Notes: generated by a model from the sequence alone, not told the origin. Positions 23,812 to 36,262 are shown, numbered from the stretch's first letter. The stretch is DNA of 64,000 nucleotides from Chlorocebus sabaeus (GCF_047675955.1 NW_027327634.1:186001-250000); one strand, 5' to 3'. Made by a program: numbers and translations.

Positions 23812-25918
23812 CACAAGACAGGGATGCCCTCTCTCACCACTCCTATTCAACATAGTGTTGGAAGTTCTGGCTAGGGCAATTAGGCAAGAGAAAGAAATCA
23901 AGGGTATTCAGTTAGGAAAAGAAGAAGTCAAATTGTCCCTATTTGCAGATGACATGATTGTATATTTAGAAACCCCCATTGTCTCAGCCCAAAATCTCCT
24001 TAAGCTGATAAGCAACTTCAGCAAAGTCTCAGCATACAAAATTAATGTGCAAAAATCACAAGCATTCTTATACACCAGTAACAGACAAACAGAGAGCCAA
24101 ATCAGGAATGAACTTCCATTCACAATTGCTTCAAAGAGAATAAAATACCTAGGAATCCAACTTACAAGGGATGTAAAGGACCTCTTCAAGGAGAACTACA
24201 AACCACTGCTCAGTGAAATAAAAGAGGACACAAACAAATGGAAGAACATACCATGCTCATGGATAGGAAAAATCAATATCATGAAAATGGCCATACTGCC
24301 CAAGGTAATTTATAGATTCAATGCCATCCCCATCAAGCTACCAATGACTTTCTTCACAGAATTGGAAAAAACTGCTTTAAAGTTCATATGGAACCAAAAA
24401 AGAGCCCGCATCTCCAAGACAATCCTAAGTCAAAAGAACAAAGCCAGAGGCATCACGCTACCTGACTTCAAACTATACAAGGCTACAGTAACCAAAACAG
24501 CATGGTACTGGTACCAAAACAGATATATAGACCAATGGAACGGAACAGAGTCCTCAGAAATAATACCACACATCTACAGCCATCTGATCTTTGACAAACC
24601 TGAGAGAAACAAGAAATGGGGAAAGGATTCCCTATTTAATAAATGGTGCTGGGAAAATTGGCTAGCCATAAGTAGAAAGCTGAAACTGGATCCTTTCCTT
24701 ACTCCTTATACGAAAATTAATTCAAGATGGATTAGAGACTTAAATGTTAGACCTAATACCATAAAAGTCCTAGAGGAAAACCTAGGTAGTACCATTCAGG
24801 ACATAGGCATGGGCAAAGACTTCATGTCTAAAACACCAAAAGCAACAGCAGCAAAAGCCAAAATTGACAAATGGGATCTCATTAAACTAAAGAGCTTCTG
24901 CACAGCAAAAGAAACTACCAGAGTGAACAGGCAACCTACAGAATGGGAGAAAATTTTTGCAATCTACTCATCTGACAAAGGGCTACTATCCAGAACCTAC
25001 AAAGAACTCAAACAAATTTACAAGAAAAAAAACAACCCCATCAAAAAGTGGGCAAAGGATATGAACAGACAGTTCTCAAAAGAAGACATTCATACAGCCA
25101 ACAGACACACGAAAAAATGCTCATCATCACTGGCCATCAGAGAAATGCAAATCAAAACCACAATGATACACCATCTCACACCAGTCAGAATGGCAAACAT
25201 TAAAAAGTCAAGAAACAACAGGTGCTGGAGAGGATGTGGAGAAATAGGAACACTTTTACACTGTTGGTGGGATTGTAAACTAGTTCAACCATTATGGAAA
25301 ACAGTATGGCGATTCCTCAAGGATCTAGAACTAGATGTACCATATGACCCAGCCATCCTATTACTGGGTATATACCCAAAGGATTATAAATTATGCTGCC
25401 ATAAAGACACATACACACGTATGTTTATTGCGGCACTATTCACAATAGCAAAGACTTGGAATCAACCCAAATGTCCATCAGTGACAGATTGGATTAAGAA
25501 AATGTGGCACATATACACCATGGAATACTATGCAGCCATAAAAAAGGATGAGTTTGTGTCCTTTGTAGGGACATGGATGCAGCTGGAAACCATCATTCTT
25601 AGCAAACTATCACAAGAACAGAAAACCAAACACCACATGTTCTCACTCATAGGTGGGAACTGAACAATGAGATCACTTGGACTTGGGAAGGGGAACATCA
25701 CACACCGGGGCCTATCATGGGGGAGGGGGGGAGGGATTGCATTGGGAGTTATACCTGATGTAAATGACGAGTTGATGGGTGCAGCACACCAACATGGCAC
25801 AAGTATACATATGTAACAAACCTGCACGTTATGTACATGTACCCTACAACTTAAAGTATAATAATAAATAAATTTAAAAAATAAATAAATCATGCTGCTA
25901 TAAAGACAAAAAATATAT
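23812..25918 (+). mobile_element. 5'-truncated LINE-1 (L1PA-type) with target-site duplications
   Basis: A 16-bp sequence, ATATTAGCCACATTCT, stands at 23796-23811 and again at 25919-25934. It brackets a truncated L1 that starts within the ORF2 reverse transcriptase and runs through the 3' UTR, including its G-rich tract near 25720 and the GTATACATATGTAAC landmark. This is the standard product of target-primed reverse transcription. The A-rich tail is unusual because it contains an L1-like internal fragment (25888-25907). Divergence suggests a simian or early catarrhine L1PA subfamily, not a currently active one. Only about 2.1 kb of a 6-kb element remains, so it cannot move autonomously. Confidence 0.95.
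23813..25663 (+). pseudogene. L1 ORF2p C-terminal remnant (open frame, truncated)
   Basis: The frame is open from the truncation point to a stop at 25661-25663, about 616 codons of the roughly 1,275-residue L1 ORF2p. The first in-frame GTG is at 23855. It begins inside the reverse transcriptase domain just before the catalytic FADD motif (FADDMIVY, near 23942). It continues through the thumb/linker region to the C-terminal cysteine motif (CWRGCGEIG, then LLHCWWDC), with the usual MEYYAAIKK and FSLIGGN endings. The endonuclease domain and the N-terminal part of the reverse transcriptase are missing, so the protein would be inactive. Compared with the L1PA consensus I recall, single codons seem to be lost in at least three places (near FKLYKATV, ETTRVN and YKKKNNP), each in frame. 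There is no promoter. Confidence 0.93.
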
Positions 25919-25934
25919 ATATTAGCCACATTCT

Positions 25935-26519
25935 GTCAGGGCTGACATTAAATCAGCCTCAGTCTCATGTCTTGCAGCATCCACAGCTCATTTTCTCAAA
26001 ACCACTTAAGATTTCAAAATTAACTCAGTTAAACAATGTAAGTCATCTCCTTGATCTTTGACATGAAGAGGTAATTTTCCCCCAAAATAGTACCTCTTTC
26101 CTTGACATGATTTAATCTGCAGTTAGAGTATTTAACAGGGTTTTTTTCCTTCATAGAAAATAAAATATACACCTTTCCAATATGAAAAACACTAACTGAT
26201 AACACTTTTGACCTGGTTCAGCTATAGTTTGTTTTTTTTTTTTTTAAGTTTAAAAAAGGAACCTAACTACATCTTTGGACCTTATGTGAGGTCGTGTCCA
26301 GGGTCACTGGGACCCCCGCTTGGTTAGTGCAGCCAGGTACCAATTGAAGACAGAAACCCAAGAGTTCACTCAAAGCCCCTTCCCAGTGGTTCATCCTAGT
26401 GGAATCCATGGGCACAAAGGAATACAGCATTCCACGGAGGGCTTTGGGGATAGGCTGCTTGAGAACAAAGAAGTGGCTCACGTCCCCCAAGTATAAAAGT
26501 CAGTGACTGCTCCCAGCTT
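25935..26519. other. Non-coding, no feature seen
   Basis: AT-rich sequence with a 13-base T run near 26232. No gene or named repeat is supported. Confidence 0.55.
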
Positions 26520-27078
26520 CAATGCAGCATCATCCACATCAGCCAAGGTCTGGAATCACCCGAGACCCCATCAACAGGGTATGAACGGAACGTGGCCCGA
26601 ACATACACAGAAGCAATACTCCACCACACAGCAGAGAGCCCTGTCATCTGCGGCAGCATGGATGGAGCTGGAGTACATTACGTTAAGCAAATGAGCCAAG
26701 CAAAGAAACAGCGCATGTTCTCACTCAAGCAGGAGCTGAGAGATCTCATGGAGGCCAAGAGTAGGTGGTGAACAGGGCCCAGCAGAGCCCACTCATAAGC
26801 AGGATGGGCAGAGGCTGGTAACGGGCACTAACAGCCTAATGGGAGCACAAGACCTACTATTGACAAATCAGCAGGGGGATGGCAGTGGGTCATCTACTGT
26901 GTATTTCAAAACAGCTAGGAGAGAATAATTTGAACATTACCAGCACAAGGAAAAGAAAATGTTTGAAGTGAAAGACATCCCAAGTACCCAGATTTAATCA
27001 ATATAGGGATGAATCAAAATATCACATGCATTCCGAAAATATGTATATATATTATGTATCAACAAAAAGAAAAACTAA
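26520..27078 (+). mobile_element. Old L1 (L1M-type) 3' end
   Basis: Diverged versions of L1 3' landmarks appear in order: ACCCCATCAACAGGGTATGAA, GCAGCATGGATGGAGCTGGA, CATGTTCTCACTCA, AAAACAGCTAGGAGAGAA, and TATCACATGCAT with an A-rich end. The decay is much greater than in the L1 at 23812. Confidence 0.75.
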
Positions 27079-27124
27079 TGACAGAACCATTTGCGAAGCA
27101 CGTGCAGGAGAAGAATGGGAAGCC

Positions 27125-27485
27125 TGACATGGTGGCTGTGTGTCCCCACCCAAATCTCATGCTGAACTCTAACCCTGTGTTGGAAGTGAGCCCTGGTGGG
27201 AGGTGATTGACTCATGGCGGTGGTTTCTAATGGTTTAGCAAAATCCCCCCCAAGTGCTGTCCTCGTGACAGTTCTCCTGAGATCTGGTTGTTTGGAAGTG
27301 CATGGAACCTTCCCCTTCCAGCCATGTGAAGGCATGCCTGCCTCCTCTTCACCTTCCACCCTGATTGTAAGTTTCCCCAGATGTAGAAGCCTGTACAGTC
27401 CACAGAACTGTATGCCGATTAAACCTTTTTTTCCTTATTACCCAGCCTCAGGTAGTTCTTTTATTGTAGTGGAAGAACAGTACAG
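27125..27485 (+). mobile_element. Solo MST/THE1-type LTR (ERVL-MaLR)
   Basis: It starts TGACATGGTGGCTGTG and continues with CCCCACCCAAATCTCATG, GGTGGGAGGTGATTGA and ATTAAACCTTTTTTTCC. It ends near GTGGAAGAACAGTACAG. This is the normal order of a MaLR LTR, lying alone with no internal retroviral sequence. Confidence 0.85.
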
Positions 27486-27812
27486 TTCTCAGGACCAGCA
27501 ATGTTTTCCTTCTACCCAGTGGCCAACAAGGTCCCACACCCTAGCTGGTTTTCTGAAGCCTTTGCCAGAACACTGAGGCTGTTTTGGGGATACTAACTCC
27601 CCATCTCTGGCAAACCAGATGGGGCATCCTATTTCCCTTTTACCACCTTTGAGAGAGACCCCACCTCTGAAATGACCTCTGCCAGGGGCCTCCTTCAGCA
27701 GCAGCAAAGCTGAGTATTCCTTGCACTTCCCTTCTTCTGAACAAGTGAACATTTTAAGCTTGTTTTTCCATCTTTCCAGCTCATTGGAAAAAAAAAAAAA
27801 TCTTATGCTTTT

Positions 27813-27815
<3 letters not shown>

Positions 27816-27855
<40 letters not shown>
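27816..27855. repeat. (AC)20 microsatellite
   Basis: Forty bases of uninterrupted AC dinucleotide. The surrounding 27486-28165 shows no gene or other named element. Confidence 0.95.
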
Positions 27856-27858
<3 letters not shown>

Positions 27859-28165
27859 AAGTGCCATGAGGGCAGGGGCTCTTGTTTTCCCAGATCTGAG
27901 CCTGGCCCTCAAACACTAGCTGAATTCCTACTAACATGATATCCAGAGGCAGAAATGCAAATAACCCCACGACTTCAAATACCCTAAGGATCTAACAGGC
28001 CTAGTGGCCCATGTAACTATGGTTTGTGCAGGGCCATTCAACTAGTGTCCAAATCCCTGTCCAAGTGAGCTCTTTAATTTTAGGACTTTTCAGACAGCTT
28101 TTTTTGGTTGTTCTGTTTTGTTTTTGTTAAAGGGATCTATTACAGTTACAATCAAGAATATCCCA

Positions 28166-28453
28166 GGCCGAGTATGGTGGCTTATGCCTGTAATCCCAGC
28201 ACTTTGGGAGGCCAAGGTGAGTGGATCACCTGAGGTCAGGAGTTCAAGACCAGCCTGGACAACATGTTGAAACCCCGTCTCTACTAATACAAAAATGAAC
28301 CAGCCATGGTAGCAGGCACTTATCCCAGCTACTCAGGAGACTGAGGCAGGAGAATGGCGTGAACCAGGAGGTGAGGCTGCAGTGAGCCAAGATCATGCCA
28401 TTGCATTCCAGCCTGGGCAACAGAGTAAGACTGTCTCAAAAAAATAAAAATAA
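28166..28453 (+). mobile_element. Alu (AluS-type)
   Basis: Full-length sense Alu with GCCTGTAATCCCAGCACTTTG, TCACCTGAGGTCAGGAG, AACCCCGTCTCTACT and AGCCTGGGCAACAGAG, followed by a short A-rich tail. Confidence 0.93.
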
Positions 28454-28736
28454 ACCAATATGCCCACTTACTTCTTCACCAATGTCAGATATATCAGTTA
28501 AAACAAAAATGTGAAACATGTTTTTAAATTTCAGTGTTGAATTTAACCATATCTTTTGAGATATGGAGATAGAAGCTCCCCAAGGATCAGGGGAGAAAAA
28601 AGTTAAGAAAATTTCAAAACCTCAGGAGAAAAACAAGTATGGGGTAAGACCTCAAGGCAAAACTTTTTCTTTGTACTTTGATTTCAAAAGAACAGAGATA
28701 CCAAAAATATGAAGTCTCCCATCTGCATTTTATACT

Positions 28737-28888
28737 CCTCTATGTCCTTTGAAAGGCTGGAGATGGGATCCCAGGTTCCAAAGTGCCCGGCCACGGCTCA
28801 CATCAGGTGGATCCCTCTACATCCTTTGAAAGGACGAAGATGGGATCCCAGGTTCCAAAGTGCCTGGCCACGGCTCACATCAGGTGGC
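28737..28888. repeat. 77-bp tandem duplication
   Basis: A unit with CCTTTGAAAGG, GATGGGATCCCAGGTTCC and GGCCACGGCTCACATCAGG occurs twice, 77 bp apart, with few differences. This is a local, fairly recent duplication. Confidence 0.9.
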
Positions 28889-30997
28889 ATCTTTCACAGC
28901 CGTTTACTCCCCTGTGTCTAGAGAGCTCTGTGGCCCAATTTACACAAAAAGGTCCTAATTTACACACGTTCATCACTTTGAACAAAGTCTCAAGAAATGA
29001 GACAAATATTGATACTCCACAGAAGTATTCTCTTCCGAAAAGTCAAGTGTCAGGTTTCCATGAGCCAGGCAGCTTGGTTACAGAAAGCACTGGCTGACTT
29101 GCTTGTTTAATGTTAAATGCATTTAAAATGCTAAGTGATCCGGCCCCCCCCAGTGGGTGTGTGTGTTGAGCTGGCTGTAGTAGTGATGCACACAGGACCA
29201 TGTTCTTTCCTTTGGTTTTGCTTCAAGCAGAGCACCCCACACCCAGGAAGAGGCCATAGGATGGCATCGAGGTCTAGGACAGTTCTAAGGAGAGCTGCAG
29301 GCTGACTGCCTCATCCGCAAATAGTCTCTCATTTCAGAGGAAATCATTGAACAGAGTTCATAACACGTGAATGTTAAAATTTCTTATTTCTAATTTCATC
29401 GCATTAGAACTTTTGAATAACAGATGTGCACCTGCTCCAAGTCAATGAGGATGCTCGGACAGTCTCTCACAGGTCCTCCGCCTCCACATCCCACCTAGAA
29501 AACGTCAGCTCAAGCCGATCACAGCGCAGTGCGATTTTCTATAATGTGCACGCCTGCATCTCAGCAGAGATGTGAATGTCTAGAATGTGCCTGACAGGCC
29601 CAGGAGGAACTGCAGCAGCTGTGGGGACACACTCCGCTTAGGAATCCGATTTGGAGGGAACTCAAGGCAACTAAAACTAGTTCCACTGTTTTTTCTTGGC
29701 AAGGCTTGACCAGGGAAACTTATCACTGTTGCTAATTCATGGTAATTGGGATGGGGACTTAACAGTAATTAGAGCAATTACAGAATTTGCTAGTCAATTA
29801 CAATGGCACAGATTCCTGAGAATGGAAGAACTGTTGCCCAGGAATAGAGTTCAAGATGTCCTCCCCATGCCCCGGGAAACATGGCATTTCCATGCACCCC
29901 TGCTTTGGTCCCCCAGCCACCACCCTCCTGATCTCAGCCATCTGATGGCATCACTCCCCACAGCTGGAAACACCTGACCTCTTGTCACCCTCCCATCTCC
30001 CCTGCCTTCTTCCAGCCCGGGGTCTTCAGGGATGCCCACAGAAGGGACCAGGAAACCAGGGCCTGCATTCAAAGTCCTCCACGGCAGGACAATCACCAAC
30101 GGCCAATACTCCCAGAACCTTCCACCTCTAAAACGCTGCATTCTCTTTGCTATGTACACACGGAAGCATGTCAGGTTCCACCTAAAGGTATCATCAGGTT
30201 CCACGCTGGTCAGGAACCCAAGCCTAGTCACTCTGCGTGACTCAATTCACCATCCACCGAGAAGCCTGCAGTTTGGATGGTGGATGCATTTCCCCTGAAG
30301 ACTCAGAGACGGGAGCCTGGCCAAGGAGACCCATCAACCCCAGTCCCTACAAGGCCCGGATATCCCCTCTGCTGTCTGCACAGAGTACCACAAGTCTAGC
30401 AGTGCTGGCTCTGTGGTGGGATCCATCTCAACCTGCAGAGGACCCGGGGCAGAACCGTGCAGCCTAGCTGCAGCCAGAGGCCTAAGGGATTCCCACAAGG
30501 CTCTCCAGCCAAGGTGCCCTCACCACAGGCAAAGCCATGCAAGAGAACTGCCTGCTGAACTGGAAACGTCCCAATCTGCTCAGCCAACACAGAAAGACAA
30601 CAGCCACCTACAGCTGCTGAGCCCCGAAACGTGGCCACTGGGTCTGAAGGGCTGAATCTGGAATTTAATCTGTGAAGTTCTTTTCAAATGTGTTTAGCTA
30701 TGTAATCAAATCTTTATTCTAATTAAATTTAAAGGAGCCTCTGGATATGGGCTCCCTTGTCAGGCATCACAGCTCCAGGGAATAATGGGAGAGAGAGGCC
30801 CAGAGCCTCTCTGCATTCTCCATGCTAATTCAACACGTCATCATAAGGAAAGGCACTCCAGCAGGAGAGGTGTGCACAGGAAGAAATGGATTGGCCCTGA
30901 CACAAGCATGACCCCCATGGCATCACAGCTGCCTCAGCCAAGAGGCAAAAGACAATGATGCCCACCTGGACAGGCCACCAGATGTGATGACGCAACC
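28889..30997. other. Non-coding, no gene seen
   Basis: Open frames are short and overlap on both strands (for example 29851-30231 minus and 30032-30298 plus). None has a recognisable domain or coding character. Confidence 0.6.
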
Positions 30998-31109
30998 CAA
31001 GCCCTAGGCCCACAGCAGCCAGAGACCACCCGCTGCTCGTCCCGGGTGAAACACAAGCCCTGGTCCCACAGCAGCCAGAGACTACCCGCTGCTCATCCGG
31101 GTGAAATAG
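30998..31109. repeat. 56-bp tandem duplication
   Basis: The segment CAAGCCCTAGG, CCACAGCAGCCAGAGACC, CCCGCTGCTCGTCC and GGGTGAAA is repeated immediately with four or five changes. Confidence 0.88.
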
Positions 31110-33528
31110 GCAGAGCTGCCTGAGCCCTCAAAAGCAGGAAGAATTAAGGAGGCAATTCCCGCGATTCCCAAGACACACATGACACGCCTCGGAGACAGAC
31201 ACAGGCTTCGCTGTGAAAGTGCAGAGGATGGTGCAGTCCCTAGGTGGGCTGCTTCTTCCAACGATCGGGGAAGAAACCAGATCCATTTCCTTGTAGGAGA
31301 ACCATTTGTACCGTGATTAGACAGGAGACAGAAGGTGGCTGATGTTATCAGATCACCAAGCACCGCACGGCTGCTTCTCCAAGGAGAGCCTGGAAACTTG
31401 CAGCCACCCGTGTAGGGGCTGCAGTGTTTACAATGGAGACATGGGTGACTGAGGTCTGGCTTCCTCAGGGAAGCTAAATTTGAACTTTCACCACTGAGGA
31501 ATCGGTCATTTACAGTCACTCTCCCTCAGTGCAGAAGAGGGCTCAAGACACTGCACCAGACTTCAACACTCAGGGACAAATTCACAAGTTTTACAAAATG
31601 TCTATTTACTTGGGATGCCAGAAGAGATGTAGCTTCACACACACACACCCCCGGGTTTGCTTAGCCCCTCCACCAGTGGACCTCACCAACGGATGACACA
31701 TCCACGCCTCATCCATGGCAGCACAGAAAACCACTTGGAAGACAGCCACTCCCACCAATCTTCCTGGTTTTGGTGTTTAAAACCTGCATCTCATACGTGA
31801 GATTACACTTCTCCGAACAACAGACATTGCGACTGTCATTTCACCCAAAAGGGCTTTAAGAAATGACACACGGCCCAGATGCCACAGGTCGCAGGCCACC
31901 GTACTCTAGCCTAATTCCTTTGTACCTGTATGGAGGCTTCACAGATACAGCCCCATCACATTAATGACCGTATGAGAAGCTCAGGGCAGAGACTAACTCA
32001 ATGCTGAATTTTTACATATTTATCGCCCTTTTATCCAGAAGACAATGGAGAAAGGCTGGGGCAGATCACCTCATTGAGTGTAATGACTCCAGCCACTTCT
32101 CTTCATCCCAGGTCACTCCCTCAAATCACATGCTTTTGAGAAACCAAAGTCATTCTGTTCTCTTCACTCTGGGTTCCAAGTACTAAATTCCTCCATTTTA
32201 TATCTGGACTGCAATCTGATACAAAATTTAAAGCTAATTTAGGTTGCGGTAATAGCTCCTATTTACGTTATAGAAAAGGCATGAATGAAAACTTTAATCT
32301 GTTCATAGGACCAATTTTGTAAACAAACCAATTATTCAAGCAATGATTGTCTACAGTTAGATGCAAATTACTTTGCTCATAAAAGATTTTCCAATAGGCA
32401 TTTTTAAATCCATGGTCTGTATTTCCTGAGCCTGTCTCTGCACCTTCCCGAGTGCACAGGACTTCTCAGGGCATCCCATCAGCAGGCCCACTGAAGAGAA
32501 CAAGCCCGCAGCCCCCAGCCCAGCAATCAAGTCCAAGCCCCAGCAGCCCCTCATCCAGCTGGGGCTTCCTCACCAGCACAGCACCCAGAGGACTCCAGGT
32601 TTAATGCCACGTGTGCATGGAAAGTCGAGTGCTGGAAGGACCATAGTGGACATTCTACAAATGCAAATTCCCTCCTCGAACAGCCCAGCAACCCTCTACC
32701 TTCCTCAAAGTACCCATGCCAGGCAGGCATAGAGTCTAATGGGGTGCCTAGGAATCAGCATTTAATATGATTCTGATGAATAAAAAAGTTTGAGAGGCCG
32801 GTCAGCGAGAGGCTGCCATGGTCTCCACTGATTTGCAGGCTCTGAAGAGACACATCCAGGTAACAGGTCAGACAGGACAAGGATGGGGAGGTGGAGGGCA
32901 AATCCCATAGGCCACCAACCACCCCGCCATCCCCAGAGACTCCGTGATTTAAGGAGAGGCAAAACCAGGGAGAAAAGATGCCTGCACCACTCGAGGGACT
33001 GAGGTTTCACCTAAAGCGTGCAGCATGTGGCTGAGGGTCAAAGTTGGGCAAGCCAGGAGCACAGAACGGGGTTCACAGGCCCAGAGGTGCCCCCCAAACC
33101 CAGACCTCCCAAGCACTGCCTGTCTCCTGCTCCCCTCTATTGTGTTGGTTTCTCAGCTGCCCCCCACCACCTTACACCTCTCTACAAGCTTGGTGAACTG
33201 AAAATAGCACGGGGGTGTAAGAGCTGGGCTCTGGGGCCAACATCCTGCCTGAGACATTAGTTCCACCCTACCCAGCTGTGATATGAGCCCGAGATTTCTC
33301 AAATGTGAGATGGAAAGGAACTGAACCCACTTCCCAGGGCGGCTGTGGAGACTGAGATCACATATAGCCACACCTCGGCGTCCAGCACACGTGGGACCCC
33401 AGCCGCGTTGACCCTGATGGGAATCCCTCTATGCCCCCTCTGCTACCAGAGCCAACTCCCACCAGTAGCTGTGGAGGGTGCGTCCTCTATTCCCACGCCA
33501 CTCACCTCCCATCACTCCACACAGTGAC
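31110..33528. other. Non-coding, no gene seen
   Basis: Contains a short (CA)n near 31638. No exon, RNA gene or clearly named element can be supported by reading alone. Confidence 0.6.
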
Positions 33529-33985
33529 CTGCCGCGCAGCAGCCACCAGCAAACCCAGCCCCACTATCCAGGCTCCTGTGGATAACCGAACCCTCACCTT
33601 GGGGCGTCTTCTACTTGCGGTTCCAAAGGGGGCCGAGAAACCGCCCTCAAGGGCACTCACCTGTTCCTTATTGCACGTAATGACGTGTCACGCAGGTCCA
33701 CCAGCAAACCCGGCTCCACCATCCAGGCTCCTGTGGATAACCGAACCCCCACCTTGGGGCGTCTTCCACTTGCGGTTCTGAAGGGGGCCAAGAAACCGCC
33801 CTCAAGGGCAGTCACCTGTTCCTTATTGCACGTAATGACCTGCCATGCAGGGCCACCAGCAAACCCGGCTCCACCATCCAGGTTCTGGTAGGTAACTTCC
33901 CCCACCCCGGCTTCTTCCTAGGTGTCTGGGAGGCTCAGAAACTGCCCTCCAAGGGCACTCATCTGTTCCTTATTGCACTAATACC
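33529..33985. repeat. About 155-bp tandem repeat, three copies
   Basis: The anchor ACCAGCAAACCC recurs at about 33545, 33700 and 33854 (spacings 155 and 154). The first two copies share CTCCTGTGGATAACCGAACC and TTGGGGCGTCTTC. All three share the CTGTTCCTTATTGCAC ending. The third copy is more diverged in its middle. Confidence 0.92.
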
Positions 33986-34003
33986 TCGTTTACAGAAACC
34001 CAC
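33928..34003 (+). repeat. Inverted repeat, left arm (about 75 bp)
   Basis: The end of the third 155-bp unit plus flank (GGGAGGCTCAGAAACTGCCC through GTTTACAGAAACCCAC) has a near-perfect inverted copy at 34871-34946. Confidence 0.9.
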
Positions 34004-34870
34004 TTTGACTTCCAGCACTGCAGGTGTGACAATTTAGGAATCCTGCTTGCTTGCAAGCTCCAAGAGCTTGAGATCATGTCCACCTCACCAGCATCCCAGA
34101 GACACAGCACTGTCCCACTGTTTAAAATTCCAAAATACTCTTTCAAAATGCTAGTGGCATTTGGTTTGCACATAAAATGCTAAACACCTTCAAGTGAAAC
34201 AAGTATCTTCAACAGTTTGATTCAATCATAACATGTGAGTTACACATCTGCGAAGTTGTAAAGCCTCATGCATTTATAACATTTTATGCATGGTCAAATG
34301 ATTAATATAAATTATGAGAATCTCTAACAGGTTTTTTTTCTGACATTAGATGACCAAAGGAAAACTGGGTTCTGGCTGGCTTGTGGGCCTGTAGAGGCAG
34401 ACATCGGCTGACACAACCAAGCTCCTTCCCACTGACATGGCCTCATCCCAGGCCCCTCACCCGGACGCCCGTAGGCCCCTGGAGGAGCAAGCTGACCTGC
34501 CCACATTTCTCAAATGCACAGCTGTTGCTCACACTGCAGATGGAGCTCAAGGCACGAGCAGGCCACCACGCTAAAACTACCACGCAGCGTCCACGCCAGG
34601 TGATGGTGGTTTTCACTCCATCCCAAAGCCCCATATTTGAGTTTACAGCTATGACTACTAAATGGATTTTTAGACCCTCAAAAACATACTTTGTTTGCTT
34701 TTATGCAACAAAGTTAAAAGTTTATCCCTCAGATACAGGCTCTGAAACTGTGGAATAATTATTTCGGAACAGAGCCTCTGCCAGATCAGGATAAGCACTT
34801 GGGACAACACCCCGTGACCTCAGCCCACACAAACCCATCCAGAGACCTCCCGCACTGCTCTGTAATTTCT

Positions 34871-34946
34871 GTGGATTTCTGTAAACGCGGTATTAGTGCA
34901 ATAAGGAACACATGAGTGCCCTTGGAGGGCAGTTTCTGAGCCTCCC
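34871..34946 (-). repeat. Inverted repeat, right arm (about 75 bp)
   Basis: Reverse complement of 33928-34003 with only a few mismatches, for example ATGTGTTCC against ATCTGTTCC. The arms enclose about 870 bp that contain no recognised element. Confidence 0.9.
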
Positions 34947-35182
34947 AACCACACGGCCATGTTCAGGCTGAAGCCGCACCACCTGCAGAAACACTGTCCC
35001 TCCCCGAGGTGTGCCTGGCTTCTCCCTTTTTCCAGAACTTAACAAAATCTGAAAGGACAGGTCTGTGTAGAAAAACACAAACTACTTGCGATTTCTTTTC
35101 CCAGTTCAGGCTGTAGGAAGCTCCTTTCAGCCCTCACCGTTTTCTGACTGTGGCTTGGTTCCCATAAGAAATAAAGTCAGAA

Positions 35183-35456
35183 GCCGGGCGCAGTGGCTCA
35201 AGCCTGTAATCCCAGCACTTTGGGAGGCCAAGACGGGTGGATCACGAGGTCAGGAGATCGAGACCATCCTGGCTAACACGGTGAAACCCCATCTCTACTA
35301 AAAAATACAAAATATTAGCCAAGCGTGGTGGTGGGCGTCTGTAGTCCCAGCTACTTGGGAGGCTGAGGCAGGGGAATGGTATAAACCCAAGATCCGGGCA
35401 CTGCACTCCAGCCTGGGCAACAGAGCGAGACTCTATCTCAAAAAAATAAAAAAATA
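35183..35456 (+). mobile_element. AluY-type insertion with target-site duplication and internal deletion
   Basis: The 14-bp AAATAAAGTCAGAA is found at 35169-35182 and 35457-35470. The Alu has the AluY-type TCACGAGGTCAGGAGATCGA and CATCCTGGCTAACACGG segments. About 30-40 bp of the right monomer (normally the cggaggttgcagtgagcc region) is lost between ATAAACCCA and AGATCCGGGC. Confidence 0.93.
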
Positions 35457-35470
35457 AAATAAAGTCAGAA

Positions 35471-36219
35471 TTCTAGTCCCCGTCTCCTGGGCGGTGTGGC
35501 AGGCATACATACCTTCAGTTACATGAGGAAAGGCGTGGCAAGCCCCCTTCCTTCAGTAAAACTGCACAGTTCCCAGAACCCTGATGCCATCCCCCTCAAG
35601 CCACTCTGAACACCTGGACAGAGCACATTTCAATGCGTGCACCTTTGTAGGCTAGTTTTCTATTTCTCCACTAAATCACCCCAAATTTAGCGCCCTAAAC
35701 ACTGACTTATTTTCTCACATTTCTGGAAGCTGGAGTCCAAAACAGGTCCCACCAGCTAACGCCCAGGTGTCAGCAGGGCTGGCTCTGGGGGAAGCGAACA
35801 TCTCCTTCCCTCCTGTGGCCTCTAGAGGCTTCACACATCCCCTGGTCCATATGGCACCCACCAGTCTTCAGAACCCACAACAGCCCTGATGGCCCAACAG
35901 GAAGATGCAGAACGTCAGGAACCCAGGCTCCAGTGCTATGGCCAAGCCTCCACAACCTCCCAGCATCTCACGCACTCCCGTGCGAGCTAGTATAGATTCC
36001 ACTTTAACTAGTGTCACCTGTGTAAGGGGTAAGTGCCCAGCTGTGAACTGGTTAACCTCACCCACACAGACGCCGGGAATAAACTCACAGGCCATGGACC
36101 ACTGCACAAGCAATGAGCGACCACCTGTTCGGGGACCTCCATGGCCCAGCAGAGCCCTCCGGTGCCTCCCCATGGGCTCAGGGACCGGCGGCCAGGGTCT
36201 GCAGAGCCAGAGGGCCCTG

Positions 36220-36262
<43 letters not shown>

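Noticed and set aside
27125..27485. Possible complete endogenous retrovirus
   Set aside because: Only LTR sequence is present here and at 50343. No gag, pol or env-like internal sequence flanks either LTR.
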